Assembly: GCA_018136815.1 (NCBI GenBank)
Contig: CM030932.1
Span: forward strand, 8,819,628 to 8,883,627
DNA length: 64,000 nucleotides
Direction of reading: 5' to 3'
DNA from: Isochrysis galbana
Lineage: Eukaryota > Haptophyta > Isochrysidales > Isochrysidaceae
Shown here: piece by piece, positions 30,540 through 40,589 of the stretch
How the letters are laid out: each line of letters opens with the position of its first letter
Numbering within the stretch: position 1 is the first letter of the stretch
Made by a program: the position numbers and the translations under genes
Notes under the pieces: generated by a model
Databases searched by the model: none
What the model was told of the DNA's origin: nothing
Seen by the model: only the letters and a program-made list of their open reading frames with translations

Positions 30540-30889
30540 ATGTAGGCGGTAAAAATAGTCGAACGCGAACTCAACTCAAACTTTTGGACCGTTTGAACAT
30601 AGTCAACTACCTATACTACCTACTACTCCGTTGACCCCCAAAGTGAACACTGTCAAAAACCCTGAAAATTTTCCTCGCGCCGCGTAAGTGTAAGTGTGTA
30701 AGTGTTGTATCCAGGCTCTTTGGCAAGAATGTTTCGGCCTGAGTACGAGCCTTCCTCGTTATCTACCGTTTTCTAGGTTCGTCGTGGTCGCTCCAGGCGA
30801 GTTGATTCGGATACCCCCGGGGCCCAAGTTCGGGTTCGCCGATTTTCGTCTCGAAAATCGAAGGAGTTGAGTTTTATTTTTTACCTGCT
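30540..30889. other. intergenic, no gene recognised
   Basis: No coding signature. A duplicated segment, GCGACCTCCCCCCGCCGGTAT / GCAACCTCCCCCCGCCGGTAT, lies just before it (30440-30500). Confidence 0.4.
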
Positions 30890-31215
30890 GGAATTAACTT
30901 GTTGAGGGTGGAACCAACTTGTTCACGACTTGTTCAGGCGGGAACCAACTTGTTCGGTGAGTGGAGCCAACTTGTTCAGTGGTTAAAACCAACTTGTTGA
31001 GAGGTCAACATGTTGAAAGGTCAACTTGTTGAGAGGTCAACATGTTGAGAGGTCAACTTGTTGAGAGGTCAACATGTTGAGAGTTCTCAACTTGTTGAGA
31101 TGTGAACATGTTGAAAGGTCAACTTGTTGAGAGGTCAACATGTTGAAAGGTGAAAGGTCAACTTGTTGAGAGGTCAACATGTTGAGAGGTCAACTTGTTG
31201 AGATGTGAACTTGTT
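30890..31215. repeat. minisatellite with palindromic CAACWTGTTG cores
   Basis: Units of about 16 bp (GGTCAACATGTTGAGA / GGTCAACTTGTTGAGA) are repeated at least 14 times in 31005-31215, with older degenerate units (CCAACTTGTTC) back to 30890. The CATG and CTTG variants alternate for much of the array, giving a higher-order 32-bp dimer. Each CATG unit contains a perfect 10-bp palindrome. Confidence 0.85.
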
Positions 31216-31299
31216 CAGGTTGTCTGTCAACGTGTTGTGGTCCGTTGTACAACCGTTGTATCGCCTGTTGGTGACCTGCAGCCCCCTGAGTACCCCCAA

Positions 31300-32240
31300 G
31301 CCCCGAGTCTTCCGAGTCATCCTTTTGAGTCTACGAGTCACTACGAGTCCCAAGTAAGCGGCATCTGCTCGCCGCACCCTTTTCTACGTCCTCCGTCCCT
31401 CCGGTTCGCGTTCCGTGCCACTCTCCCGTCCCCTTCACATGCCCGTCATATGCCCTCCCCGTTCTCCCGATGAGCCCGTTCCGGGCTCCCCGGATGAACC
31501 GTGCGCCGCGCTAGCCGCCGGTGCGCCTCCGCGGCTCGTTTCCAATGAGGAAACGAGCTTCGCTCCGACAAGCACAAAATCCGCGCTCGCGCCTTCGGCC
31601 GTCGCCCCTCCGAGTTTCCAAGGTGGAGAGGACCTTTCACTCCCCGGCCAAGAGTCACCCAATGCCCCGTCCGAACCCGAGCCACCCAAGCCACCCCAAG
31701 CCGAGGTTGGAGCTCCAAAGAGCTCCGTCTCTCCCCTTGAAGAACTCCTCCTCCCAGCGCCGCCCAAGTACGCCCAAGTCGCGCCTCCGCCTGGTGAGGT
31801 TGACGTACACGTCCATGTCGCTGTTGTCACTGCCGCTGTCGTCGTACTCCTCGAATAAAGCTGCGAGGCCCGGCGCGATGGTCTTGCCGGCCCTTCGCCG
31901 CACCGGCTCGTGGTAGTCGTCGCTCTCCTCCTCCTCCTCCTCCTCCTCGTTCTCCACCACCTCGGCTGTGCGTCTCTCGGGATCAACGCCATCCCCAGGG
32001 ATGACGTTGTCACCCTCCGCGAGCGCCGCGCTTCGTCGAGTACAGTGCCGTTTGCCTGTGAGGGAGGAGGGAGGCAGGTTGAGATGCGCGGCCCACGGTC
32101 TCACACACGGACGCAAGCCAGCAGGCAGAAGGCGGGGCGGGCGGTCATGGCTCACCTCGACCCGACATGCGCATGCGCGCGCGTCAGTCGAGCTTTTCGG
32201 GCTTTTTTGTCGCGGGTCTTAAGAGGATCCGCTTTTAACG
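31300..32240. other. Pro/Ser-rich (+) and Asp/Glu-rich (-) open frames, identity unknown
   Basis: A plus frame (31415-31858) is Pro/Glu/Ser-rich. A minus frame (31655-32155) has a Glu8 run, DDYHEPVRRR and EEYDDSGSDNSDMDVYVN. Because they are largely reverse complements of each other, at most one is real. The minus frame reads slightly more like protein (acidic, nuclear type). Neither shows a domain. A similar Pro-rich plus frame occurs at 56429-57314, and both could be decayed ORF1 of retrotransposons. Confidence 0.25.
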
Positions 32241-32399
32241 TGAATAAACGTCTTGTTTATGTATCAAATGTGGGTCGAATTTTTTGTTTTTTTGTCGGAA
32301 AAGTCGGCAGGGAAGGTGGATGGAACGTGCCTTTCTACTGTTATAGGTAGGGCGATTATACTCATAGATGGGGGTTATACTCGTAGAGAGCGGGCACCA

Positions 32400-32505
32400 C
32401 GCCCCCAAACTTGCGCTCACTTGCAGGGAGGGCCCAAACTTGCGGCGCAGTCCAGCAGCCCCCCAAACTTGCAGAACAATTTGTACAAGTATTGACCTGG
32501 GCCTA
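32400..32505. repeat. triplicated CCCAAACTTGC motif and AAGTATTGACCTGG end
   Basis: CCCAAACTTGCGCTC, CCCAAACTTGCGGCG and CCCAAACTTGCAGAA occur within 75 bp, followed by CAAGTATTGACCTGGGCC. A related cluster of AGTTTGGG words ending in GAAGTATTGACCTGGCCC lies at 63210-63314. Probably the end of a dispersed element. Confidence 0.4.
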
Positions 32506-32557
32506 AGTCGAAGCAGAGGCGCTCCGCCTGCTCAACTTCGGGCCGGACTTTCAACGA

Positions 32558-32870
32558 CTAGCTAGAGCGCTCACGAGCGAGGAAGCGAGCCAGGAGCACC
32601 ACGTACGCGACGAGAACGGCGTCGCCTTGGCTCGGCATGAGGGCGCGCCCCGAGAGGGCCTGGTAGACGCCCACGCCGAGCACGGCGTAGCCCGTCCCCT
32701 TGTGCGCGACCCGCCACACGGCGCGGCGTGTGGTGCGGGCGGCGGGCGGGCCGCGCACGAGCGCGTTGAGCGGCTGCAGCAGGGCGAGGGCGAAGGCGAC
32801 GGTCCCGAGCGTGTGATGGGGCGCGACTCGCTCGCGACACTCGCGACGCTCGTGAGAAGAGAGATACAGG
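32558..32870 (-). pseudogene. cytochrome b561 domain fragment
   Basis: A minus-strand frame reads PHHTLGTVAFALALLQPLNA, a basic loop with RRAVWRVAHKGTGYAVLGVG, then VYQALSG. This is the middle of the eukaryotic cytochrome b561 fold, which moves electrons from ascorbate across membranes. The two His (HHTLG and AHKGTG) are haem ligands on neighbouring helices, and LQPLNAL is a typical family motif. Only about two to three of the usual helices are present. Upstream is a C run and unrelated sequence, and downstream a stop. No flanking exon was found, so this is a fragment or an isolated exon. Confidence 0.5.
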
Positions 32871-32934
32871 GGGGGGGGGGGAGAAAGGAGAAAGGGGGCC
32901 CCCTCATGTATCACTGTGTTTTGGACTGTGTTTG

Positions 32935-33015
32935 GCTGTGTTTCTACAAATGCAAAACACAGCCTGTGTTTACTGTGTTTGGAGACGCCCCCACTGTGTT
33001 TCCCAGCTAGGCTCA
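32935..33015 (+). repeat. short dispersed repeat (TGTGTTT...CCCA.CTAGG)
   Basis: TTACTGTGTTTGGAGACGCC then CCCACTGTGTTTCCCAGCTAGGC matches the reverse complements of 60014-60065 (TACTGTTTTTGGACGCCCCC ... CTGTTTTTCCCATCTAGG) and 40590-40620 (CTGTTTTTCCCATCTAGG). At least three copies lie in the window. It is non-coding, with an inner direct repeat of CTGTGTTT. Confidence 0.5.
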
Positions 33016-34370
33016 CAAATCAAACGCACACACGGGGGGATTGCGTGGGAGACTCACACAAGCGAACAAGGAGAAAAGGGGAGAGATCACGGCTCGACTC
33101 ATGCGGCCCTCTCCACCTCCTCATCCCAATATAAGTTCTAGGGTGCACACCACACAAAACCATCCGTGACATTGGTCTCTGGCCAAATACGGTAAATAGA
33201 GGCTGGCGCTTCTTGGACAAGACGCTTTTCGATGGGTTAAAATAAAATTCGACCCTAAAACATTTGGAACCCGTTCCCACTGGATGGAAGTTGCCCCATG
33301 TGATTCCCGTCGCCGACATGTGCTTCTTATTCGAAATGGGTTAGATGGTGACTCACACTGACATTTTAGGTGCGCACACGCGCGGAAACAGGAGCTTCAT
33401 GGACAGGCACGCAGGGGTTGGGGGGCAACAAAAGCAAGTACTAGAACTTCAGGCGCACACAATACACGATCGGCGGAACCTGTAGACCTTTGCAGCTGCA
33501 CACACTCACTCTCTTCTTAGACATTCCTCTCCTCAATTTTCCACAATTCTCACAACGAGCACAACATTGCATGAAAGCCTTCTCTCCACGGGCACGGACC
33601 AGAGCCACAGTCCACAGTTGCTTACACACTTACACACATCGCACATCGTGTCGCATGCCAAATGGGCGGCAAGCCGTGCCGTCATTTGCGCCTCGCCGTC
33701 GGCCACCTGTTTGCTCCCCGCTGCCTCGCCTGTTCCTCGAGCTGTGCCTGCCCTGTACTCTCTGCTTCTCAAAACACAAACATCCCGCATACAGTGCACA
33801 ACTCAATGGGCCAGGCTAGCTAGCTAGCTAGGTCGCCAGCTCGCCGCGCTCTGCGTTCGTGAGGTGGATTCCCGGTGTCTGGCATCATCAAAGGCTCCCA
33901 TCTTCAACAGCTCCCACTTCACCTTACCCTTTGTGGCATGGGGGATGGTGGGAAAGGTCTGCGGTCTGCGGATCTGCTTTCTCGCGCACGTAAGCGGCTG
34001 CTTTCGTGGCGTCCGCGACGATTCGCGCGCGCTCATCGGTGAGCAAATCGCGGGCCTGGATAGTGTGCTGGGCCCAGTCACCTTAGGGCTAGCTGGGAGG
34101 CTGTCTGTGGGCCATGGGAGGCTGGGGGAAGGGGGTGTCTTGTCCACGAAGCGCGCTTGTCCACGAAGCGCCAGCCTCTACGTATTTCCCATCTAGGTAT
34201 CTAGGTACTACACGTCATCCGGCACTCGTAAAGTCAAGTATTCCTAGAACTTCGCTCCCGCCACACACAAAAAAAATCTTCCCCTTGCCTTGCTCGCCCA
34301 GACAGACGACAGAAAGAGGGAGCGAGAGAGGCGGCGGCGGGGGCCATCGGCGCGCGCGGGTGCGGTGAGA
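33016..34370. other. intergenic, no gene recognised
   Basis: Several 90-150-codon frames overlap without domains. CTAG is tandemly repeated at 33817-33832. The end of the stretch is purine-rich (34310-34335) ahead of the proteasome gene. Confidence 0.4.
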
Positions 34371-34375
34371 GCTTG

Positions 34376-34450
34376 GGGGGGGGGGGGGGGGGGGGGGAGG
34401 AAGGGAAAGGGAGGAGCGGGTGAGGGGTGGGGGGGGGGAAAGTCTGGAGG
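34376..34450. repeat. poly-G tract upstream of the proteasome gene
   Basis: A run of over 20 G at about 34376-34397, followed by more G/A-rich sequence to 34450. It is about 160 bp ahead of the proteasome start codon, on the coding strand. It is a candidate G-quadruplex and a likely sequencing weak spot. Confidence 0.8.
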
Positions 34451-34606
34451 CCGCGGAAGGGGAAGGGGCGGGGAGGCGTCAGGCACGTCTCGAAGGCTTT
34501 GAACCCGCGCGTGCCCGAGGGGTAGTCTCCCCAGTGGCCCCTCGCTCACTCTGCAGCCCAGCGCTGCTCGCTCTCACCATGCAGTGCTCTCTTGGCTGCT
34601 GCAGGT

Positions 34607-35377
34607 ATGCTCGACTGCCTCGACTACTCGGTCTCGCGAAGCGAGCGTGAGGCGCAAGCGCATGAGGCTCTCCCGATGGAGCTCCTCAACCCGGCACCTC
34701 TGCTGCCAAACCCCCATGAGCGCTGCCCTGGAATGGAGCAGCACATACGGATGGTGCATGGTACCACCACCCTCGCCTTCAAGTACCAGGGAGGCGTCGT
34801 CGTGGCGGTCGACTCCCGTGCGAGCGCTGGCGCGTACATCGCGTCGCAGACCGTGAAAAAGGTCATCGAGATCAACCCTTTCCTCCTGGGCACGATGGCT
34901 GGCGGTGCTGCGGACTGCTCCTTCTGGGAGCGTTATCTTGGCATGCGCTGCCGGATGTTTGAGCTCAACCAGAAGAAGCGCATCTCTGTGGGCGCTGCGT
35001 CCAAGATCCTTTCCAACATCACGCATAGCTACAAAGGATACGGGTTGTCCATGGGCACGATGATATGCGGATGGGACGAGACTGGCCCACAGATTTACTA
35101 CGTTGACAGCGACGGCGATCGCTTGCATCACCACCTCTTCTCCGTCGGTTCTGGTTCGACGTTTGCTTATGGTGTGCTCGACACGGGTTATCGTTACGAT
35201 CTTACCAAAGACGAAGCCCTCTCTCTTGCCCAGCGATCCATCTTTGCAGCCACCTACCGTGATGCCTATTCTGGCGGTACGGTGAGGGTATACCACATTG
35301 ATGAGCAAGGATGGAAAAGGATTTCGGAGACAGACTCCATGGAGCTTTACTACAAGTTCAAGGATGAGAAGATGTAG
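34607..35377 (+). CDS. PSMB5: proteasome subunit beta type-5 (chymotrypsin-like)
   Basis: 256 aa from ATG 34607; the longer frame upstream lacks an ATG, and CTGCAG just before hints at a splice acceptor, so an upstream exon is possible. The first 52 residues form the propeptide, removed to expose the catalytic Thr ([11 protein letters not shown]53 = T1 of the mature chain). Active-site partners are in place: D69 (D17, VAVDSRAS), K85 (K33) and M97 with [10 protein letters not shown] (M45, typical of beta-5). It continues through [59 protein letters not shown], and ends with the family's GWxRISxTDxxELYYKF motif. This is the chymotrypsin-like peptidase of the 20S core. No introns inside. Confidence 0.95.
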   Translation: MLDCLDYSVSRSEREAQAHEALPMELLNPAPLLPNPHERCPGMEQHIRMVHGTTTLAFKYQGGVVVAVDSRASAGAYIASQTVKKVIEINPFLLGTMAGGAADCSFWERYLGMRCRMFELNQKKRISVGAASKILSNITHSYKGYGLSMGTMICGWDETGPQIYYVDSDGDRLHHHLFSVGSGSTFAYGVLDTGYRYDLTKDEALSLAQRSIFAATYRDAYSGGTVRVYHIDEQGWKRISETDSMELYYKFKDEKM

Positions 35378-36046
35378 AGTCGCGAGTGAGTAGATGTAGT
35401 TGCGGCTCACTCAATCAACCCCGACGTCGTGTTAACCTTTTATGGTTCTTGGCTACGAGTTTGATGCAGTTGCACAAAAGAACCCCCGAGGCGTTGCCAT
35501 CACCCCCACATGGGTGTGCAGGTCGGCTTCTTGCGTCGCTGCGATGTTGTTGCATGCGTGGGCTGGCGATATGTTGGGGCGTCATGATCGCGTGAGAGCA
35601 TTGTGGGAATCATCACCTTGACTTATATGGAGCACTTGACTCAACTGCATGCTGACAACCGGTTGCGTCCTTTGCGTGGGCGCTTCCGGGTGTAACATGC
35701 ATGCAATGTGGAAGTGAGGAGTTTTGACAAAAATTGAAGGCCTCAGGCTACATAAAAGCTTTCAAAAATCCTTGAAGGCGTCCGCTAAGTTGCTTGTATT
35801 CCCCATAAGGGTTCCCGCCGCCATCGCCCTCACCCCCAACCATCTCTCGCTCCCCGCTACCGACCGTTCGCCTTCCCGCTCCCCCCTTCCCCCCTCAAGA
35901 GACGAGACACAAGACTGCCGTGCCAAAACCTCAGTACCATTACCAGTACAGGTTGTGGTTATGGTTTTCTTTTCTTCCCCCCCCTCCCATGTCATGAGAC
36001 CCCGAGAGACTTTTAGTTTTCACCCTGACCCCCTGACCCCCCTCCC
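35378..36046. other. 3' region of the proteasome gene, nothing else seen
   Basis: No coding signature beyond short frames. A pyrimidine-rich patch lies at 35880-35895 and 35975-35992. Confidence 0.4.
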
Positions 36047-36460
36047 AGGTGTCGTTCCGTCAATAGTGGGACATCAGTCGAATTGAGCGATCAAATGTCC
36101 ACAGTTGTATTGTAGTTGTTTAACATTAGATCTTGTTAAAATTATAAGAGAGAGACGCCGTCAAAGCTTCTTCGCTAATAACATCGGTGCACGCCGTGCA
36201 TGGGCACGGCGCGATGTGCATCGGTCCCCCCGCGGATACGCCGTGCGTGCGCATGTCAACCCGTTCCATACGTGTAGCCCCTGCGGCCCACAACTACGTA
36301 AACTGGCCATATACGAGATGTTTCGTTACGCAGCGCCTGTGATGACTTGCAATCACATGTGCACGCCGTGCGTGGGCACGGCGCGATGTGCACCGGCGCC
36401 CCCCCGCGGGGGCGCCGTGCGTGCGCATAGCAACTTCCAGGAAGGTGCACGCCGTGCGTT
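36047..36460 (+). repeat. dispersed repeat with GCACGCCGTGC palindromes
   Basis: 36047-36395 aligns with the inverse of 6146-6361. It contains two related units, GTGCACGCCGTGCATGGGCA (36186) and GTGCACGCCGTGCGTGGGCA (about 36359), each continuing CGGCGCGATGTGCA.CGG and followed by GCCGTGCGTGCGCAT. A third GTGCACGCCGTGCGT follows near 36445. The GCACGCCGTGC core is nearly self-complementary. No coding capacity. Confidence 0.65.
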
Positions 36461-36620
36461 CACTCTTTTCGCGGGGGAACTCTGGGCGCGGAGGACGGGC
36501 GGAACCCCCCGTGGGACCGGTTGATTATTACCGTATATGACGAGAACATTAACGTAAACGGCTGGTCTGGTCTTCGGATATCTCTCTCTCTCTCCCGCTC
36601 CCCGGAGGGGTTCCCCCCTC

Positions 36621-38030
36621 TCATCGGCCTACCAGAGTGAGAAGGCTCCTACTGGCTGTCTCCCTCCTCCCTCCTCGCTCACCCTCCAGCTCTCTCCTCG
36701 GCCTCGTCTTCCTCACGATGGTGGCGACTCGGCGCGCATCCGTACGGTCCTCCGTCCTCTCCTCTCGTGCACCTGCTCGCTGGCTTCGTTCGACTCCCTC
36801 GACACGGCCACCTGTCGACTGGACGCCGAGCGGAAGCGCTGCTCGCACGACTCGTTCCTCCTCCTGCTCCAAGGACGCGGCGGAGGAGGCGGAGCTTGTT
36901 CGCGTTCCTGGTGCCGAGGAGGAGACCCTTTCTCCGACCGAGGAGTCCACCACCACCACCACCGACGAGGACTCTGTGGAGGAGGGAGGAGAAGAGAAGA
37001 ACGAGAACTGTGCGTCGGACGCTCCAGGCTTTCTTCTTCCCACTGCGCCGGCTGCGGAGGTCGAGGAGCGAGCCGAGTCGATGGAAAAGCCTCCGAGCAG
37101 ATGGAAGAGGTATTCCTGGAAAGTCTCACTATTGGATGTCTTCTTCCTGCACATCCGCAGTTCCTCGACAAGTACGTCATACGGTCGATTCCTTTGTCGA
37201 GCACCGGCGACCCTAGCTTCCCAGCGCTTGGCGCCTGCGTAGTCCGCCCAGTCTTTGGAGGAAATGTCCCAAAAGACGGATTTGGGCTCACGTGCAGCGA
37301 GCTCCGCAAGCTGCGCTGCGTCAGCGCATCGCGACAGAGGAGCTGAAGCAACCTGTAGCTTCTTCTTGGTACCTGGGTCGATGGCTATGAGCTTGACATC
37401 CGCATCTACTTGACAGGTGACATCATGCCGCCATTGATGATCTCGGTACACTCCACGGTCCGTATCCTCAACTTGAAGCCTTTCTGCGGGAGCATCCCAT
37501 TTGTAGTTGGCGGCCGATAGGGCATCGATATTGGGTGCCTTTTTGGCGACTCCAGATGCAAATGTGACCGCGAGTCGGACTCCATCTGTTGAGAGGCGGA
37601 TGGGAGTCCACCCCTTTCGCCATCCGTTCTTTTCACTGGAGCCACCGAAGGCGGAGCGCTTCAGCGCTGATACCTTGGTAGCCTTCCTTCCTCGGTCAGT
37701 TGGGTTTCTACCAATGCAATCTCTTCCATATATATTTTTCACAAAGGTAGAATCAATGCAATGGAACGTGCACCTCCTTGCCGTTTGTCTTCTCTCGAGC
37801 CTGAGCAGCGCTCGATACGCGGTCTCGAATACACCCATTCTGCTCCATTTCATGAATGTGCCATGCACCGTGCTGTATCCCGATCCAAGAGACCTCCATG
37901 GCGCCCCAGTCCACAAAATATGACACATCCTGTCCAACATGAGGTTCAAATCAGCTCTTGGTCTACCACCGGCATTGGGTAGTAGAGAATTTACAGCGGA
38001 TGTGATTGCTCCACGTGCTCTGATATCCAT
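36621..38030 (-). CDS. chimera: IS4/IS5-type DDE transposase N-part fused to Fanzor (TnpB-like) RuvC-I part
   Basis: From the first sensible Met (38030) the product starts as an IS4/IS5-type transposase (GGRPRADLNLMLDRMCHILW, TGAPWRSLGSGYSTVH) with the first catalytic Asp in CIDSTFVKNIYGRDCIGRNP (near 37754), then DRGRKATKVSA. There the transposase pattern stops. The frame continues with Fanzor features: IRLSTDGVRLAVTFAS, a spacer ending GVYRDHQW, the RuvC-I motif LIAIDPGTKKKLQVAS (Asp near 37379), FWDISSKDWADYAG and the KTSNSETFQEYLFHLL box. After about 37100 it turns into Ser/Glu/Arg-rich low complexity. RuvC-II Glu, the zinc ribbon and RuvC-III Asp are not seen. So neither enzyme is complete, and both are probably inactive. 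The frame upstream of 38030 is repeat-derived and not part of it. Confidence 0.65.
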   Translation of the reverse strand: MDIRARGAITSAVNSLLPNAGGRPRADLNLMLDRMCHILWTGAPWRSLGSGYSTVHGTFMKWSRMGVFETAYRALLRLERRQTARRCTFHCIDSTFVKNIYGRDCIGRNPTDRGRKATKVSALKRSAFGGSSEKNGWRKGWTPIRLSTDGVRLAVTFASGVAKKAPNIDALSAANYKWDAPAERLQVEDTDRGVYRDHQWRHDVTCQVDADVKLIAIDPGTKKKLQVASAPLSRCADAAQLAELAAREPKSVFWDISSKDWADYAGAKRWEARVAGARQRNRPYDVLVEELRMCRKKTSNSETFQEYLFHLLGGFSIDSARSSTSAAGAVGRRKPGASDAQFSFFSSPPSSTESSSVVVVVDSSVGERVSSSAPGTRTSSASSAASLEQEEERVVRAALPLGVQSTGGRVEGVERSQRAGAREERTEDRTDARRVATIVRKTRPRRELEGERGGRRETASRSLLTLVGR

Positions 38031-38329
38031 TGTATTATTGTCATCACGGGTGAAAAATACTTTTCGCACACACCCTAAAAAAGAAAACAGATATGTTGAA
38101 AAACCACCTGGTCCTCTTTTGACGGAACGCGACTTCCTCCCTCCTCCCTCCCCCCCAAATGCCAAATGAGCCTTCGTCATTTCTTTTGGAGCGCGAGCGC
38201 GGCTTTTTGCTTTTTGCAGCATCGCGCCGTGCGCCGTCCGCCTCCGGGGTCCGGGGTCAGGATGAGGAATATCTTGTCTGTCTTCTAGCTCTTGGAATTG
38301 GAAAAGCGGTATAACCTTACTTTCCACAG

Positions 38330-38673
38330 TTCCACAGTGCAAGGACGAGAAGGATCGCCTCTCGCCTCTCCCTCGCTGGCGCTCCTGAGCCTCAGAGGTC
38401 CCCACTCTGCACCTATCTGCCTGTCGACCAGGGGGGAGAGAGAGGAGGGGTTGGAGCGATGGGCTGGGGCTGGCAACGACAAGCCAGGGCCGAGCGAGGC
38501 AGGCGAGCCTGCTAGGGGCCAGGGAGAGAGTGGGCCAGCAGGGCAGTTTGCTCCTGGCAAGCCATCAGGCATGCCAGGAGCATGGGTGGTTCCTCCTCCA
38601 TGGCAGGGGAGGAGTGGAAAGAGGGGGGGGGCTCGTGCCCCCCCCACAGGCGAACTAAGTATAAACTTAGTTG
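38330..38673 (-). mobile_element. stem-loop retroposon (subfamily B), 5' portion
   Basis: On the minus strand it starts with CAACTAAGTTTATACTTAG at 38673. It shares CTCCTGGCATGCCTGATGGC, the CCCCTCTTTCCACTCC stretch and the following Gly-rich-looking GC blocks with the complete copy at 26931-27799. Homology ends near 38330. It lies about 300 bp upstream of the transposase-Fanzor ORF. Confidence 0.65.
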
Positions 38674-39177
38674 AGCATGAGCAGCAAAAAGATGACACAC
38701 ACTACTCATATGATTTATCATCGCTGCGCTACCCGCGCTACCTAAACACGGCGCGCGCAAGCACATGCAGACATTGTTGAGGATATCTAGCCTCATTGGC
38801 AACTAGAAGCTGGACAGTGATGGGCTTGCACAACTCCAGCCGAGAGTTTCCCCATTTCATTTGCGTCAAAACCTTCTCTTGCCATGGCACTCTGCCTTGT
38901 GCGCGCGACCTAGATGTTTCATCCATCGTCCTCGCTCACCGCCATCCCAATTGCTCTTACTGGCTTGCCCTGCTCCATGCCCGAACGGCAAGTGCACATG
39001 CGCAAGCCCCGTAGAGTATTGAAGACGGTGAGCGCAAGCTCTCATCCCAAGAGCCCTAGAGTAAAATGCATCGCCGCTCCCTTGATTTGGTCTCCTTGGT
39101 GGCTCTGCGTGCCTGCATCACCTGCCAAAGCAGAGCACGCACCACCACATTGCAAATACTTCGAGAGAATAGATTCT
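38674..39177. other. intergenic, no gene recognised
   Basis: Downstream of the hypothetical gene at 39178. No coding signature. Confidence 0.4.
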
Positions 39178-40311
39178 TCAAGAGCTGGCAAGGACCGCGT
39201 TCTGATAAATCGTGTGAGAGCGATGCTTCATTGAGGCGAGTACCTCCGCTTGCCTTTGATTGCGGAGGCTACTGGTATCGCAAGTGTGGCCGTCGCGGGC
39301 CGACGCTTTGCCGCCTGCCGCTGGAGTCTCACGTGGGGTAGCATTTGCGCTGGACGACCGTGCAAGCGGCACTTTCCGTGCCACAGGGGTGGCCTTCGAC
39401 GTGCCATAAGGCGTCAAAACCTTGCTCTGCGTTCTTGTGATCTTGGTCCTTAGTTGAAGACTTGAGCGCATGCTCGTCACTCGGGCACTCGACGGTCGTC
39501 CTGCACTGGATGGCCGCAGCGCCATCGAAGATCGCAGTGGACTTATCGGCACTGCGCGACTGGTAGAGCGACTATGACCAGCGTGCTCAAGAAGCTCACC
39601 AGGTCTGCCCCTTCCTGCAGGCCGGAGTGCGGCACGCTCCTTCAAATAGTGTTGCCGGTGAGAGTCTAGGGCAGCTTTCATGGCCTCAAACCCGAAAGCG
39701 ATTGTGTTCCCGCCAGAAGTATCTGCCTCACTCACGTCTAGGGAGGAGGAGGCCGTTGGCCTAGGCGAGCCTGTGATGCCCTGGCTATTGCTGCATTGTG
39801 GGACAATGTGCTGGGCAGGCGGATTGGTGGACGCAATGTCTGAAGCTGTGACCATGGTGAGACCGGGTTCACAACTTGGACGCGTGGCCTTCAGCAACAC
39901 TACCCCATTCTCCACTGGCGCCAGATTTCCTTCGGCATGTGTTGGCGACGCAGCAGCGCTAGTACAGTGCCTCTGCCTGTCGGGCGTAGAGACGGTAGCA
40001 CTGTCATGCGGCCGGGCTGGGTGCTCATCGAAGTTGTCTGAAACAGATGTTCGTAGCTGCTGGAAGTGGCTGGACATGCCTTCATCGATGGCGCACTCAA
40101 CGGAGGGAAATGGCCTATCCGACGGATCTCCAATCACACTGTCGCGAACGGCGTAGTACTGCTCATTGCGAACATGCGGTACCGGTGGCGGCGGTGGCAC
40201 AATTGACGGCCGCGGAGCGTTCTGAATGACGCGGAGCTCGCTCTCAATGCTGCTCTTTAGGCTACTGTAGCGCGCACGTAGCTCCTCAAAGTCGTCATCC
40301 TCTGAGTCCAT
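39178..40311 (-). CDS. hypothetical disordered protein
   Basis: 377 aa from ATG 40311, single exon as seen. The N-terminus is acidic and helical (DSEDDDFEELRARYSSLKSS, possible short coiled coil), followed by a Pro run (about residues 40-45), a long Ser/Thr/Pro-rich middle, and a basic C-terminal third rich in Ser and Arg (RPSSAGRPSSARVTSMRSSL, TPYGTSKATPVARKVPLARS). The composition recalls microtubule- or chromatin-associated proteins, but there is no recognisable domain. The start fits the boundary where upstream sequence becomes simple. The function is unknown. Confidence 0.5.
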   Translation of the reverse strand: MDSEDDDFEELRARYSSLKSSIESELRVIQNAPRPSIVPPPPPVPHVRNEQYYAVRDSVIGDPSDRPFPSVECAIDEGMSSHFQQLRTSVSDNFDEHPARPHDSATVSTPDRQRHCTSAAASPTHAEGNLAPVENGVVLLKATRPSCEPGLTMVTASDIASTNPPAQHIVPQCSNSQGITGSPRPTASSSLDVSEADTSGGNTIAFGFEAMKAALDSHRQHYLKERAALRPAGRGRPGELLEHAGHSRSTSRAVPISPLRSSMALRPSSAGRPSSARVTSMRSSLQLRTKITRTQSKVLTPYGTSKATPVARKVPLARSSSANATPRETPAAGGKASARDGHTCDTSSLRNQRQAEVLASMKHRSHTIYQNAVLASS

Positions 40312-40589
40312 CCCGCCCGCCTGGCGCCCCGTCCCTCCGCTCTCAGCTGCTCGACTCTCAGCTGCTCGAGCAGGCAGAGGCCTCTCCCTCCGCTCCACCC
40401 TCGAGAGATCTTTCCCGCGCGAGCACGAAGAGCCGGTAGGCTTCTACGTAAAGGGAGTGGGGGGGGAGGGCGCTGACAAGTCTACAATACAACGTACAAC
40501 GTGCCTCGGATGGGAACATGGGCACACGTCCGCGCAATGCAGCAATGCAATAGTAGGAAATAATAGCCATTCGAAGATTCGAAGCCGAC

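Noticed and set aside
34574-35410. 278-codon minus ORF
   Set aside because: Antisense shadow of the proteasome beta-5 gene.
36621-38405. Full 594-codon ORF as one protein starting at 38405
   Set aside because: The first 125 codons overlap a retroposon copy and simple sequence. Transposase homology starts only at about 38030, and the C-terminal third is low-complexity.
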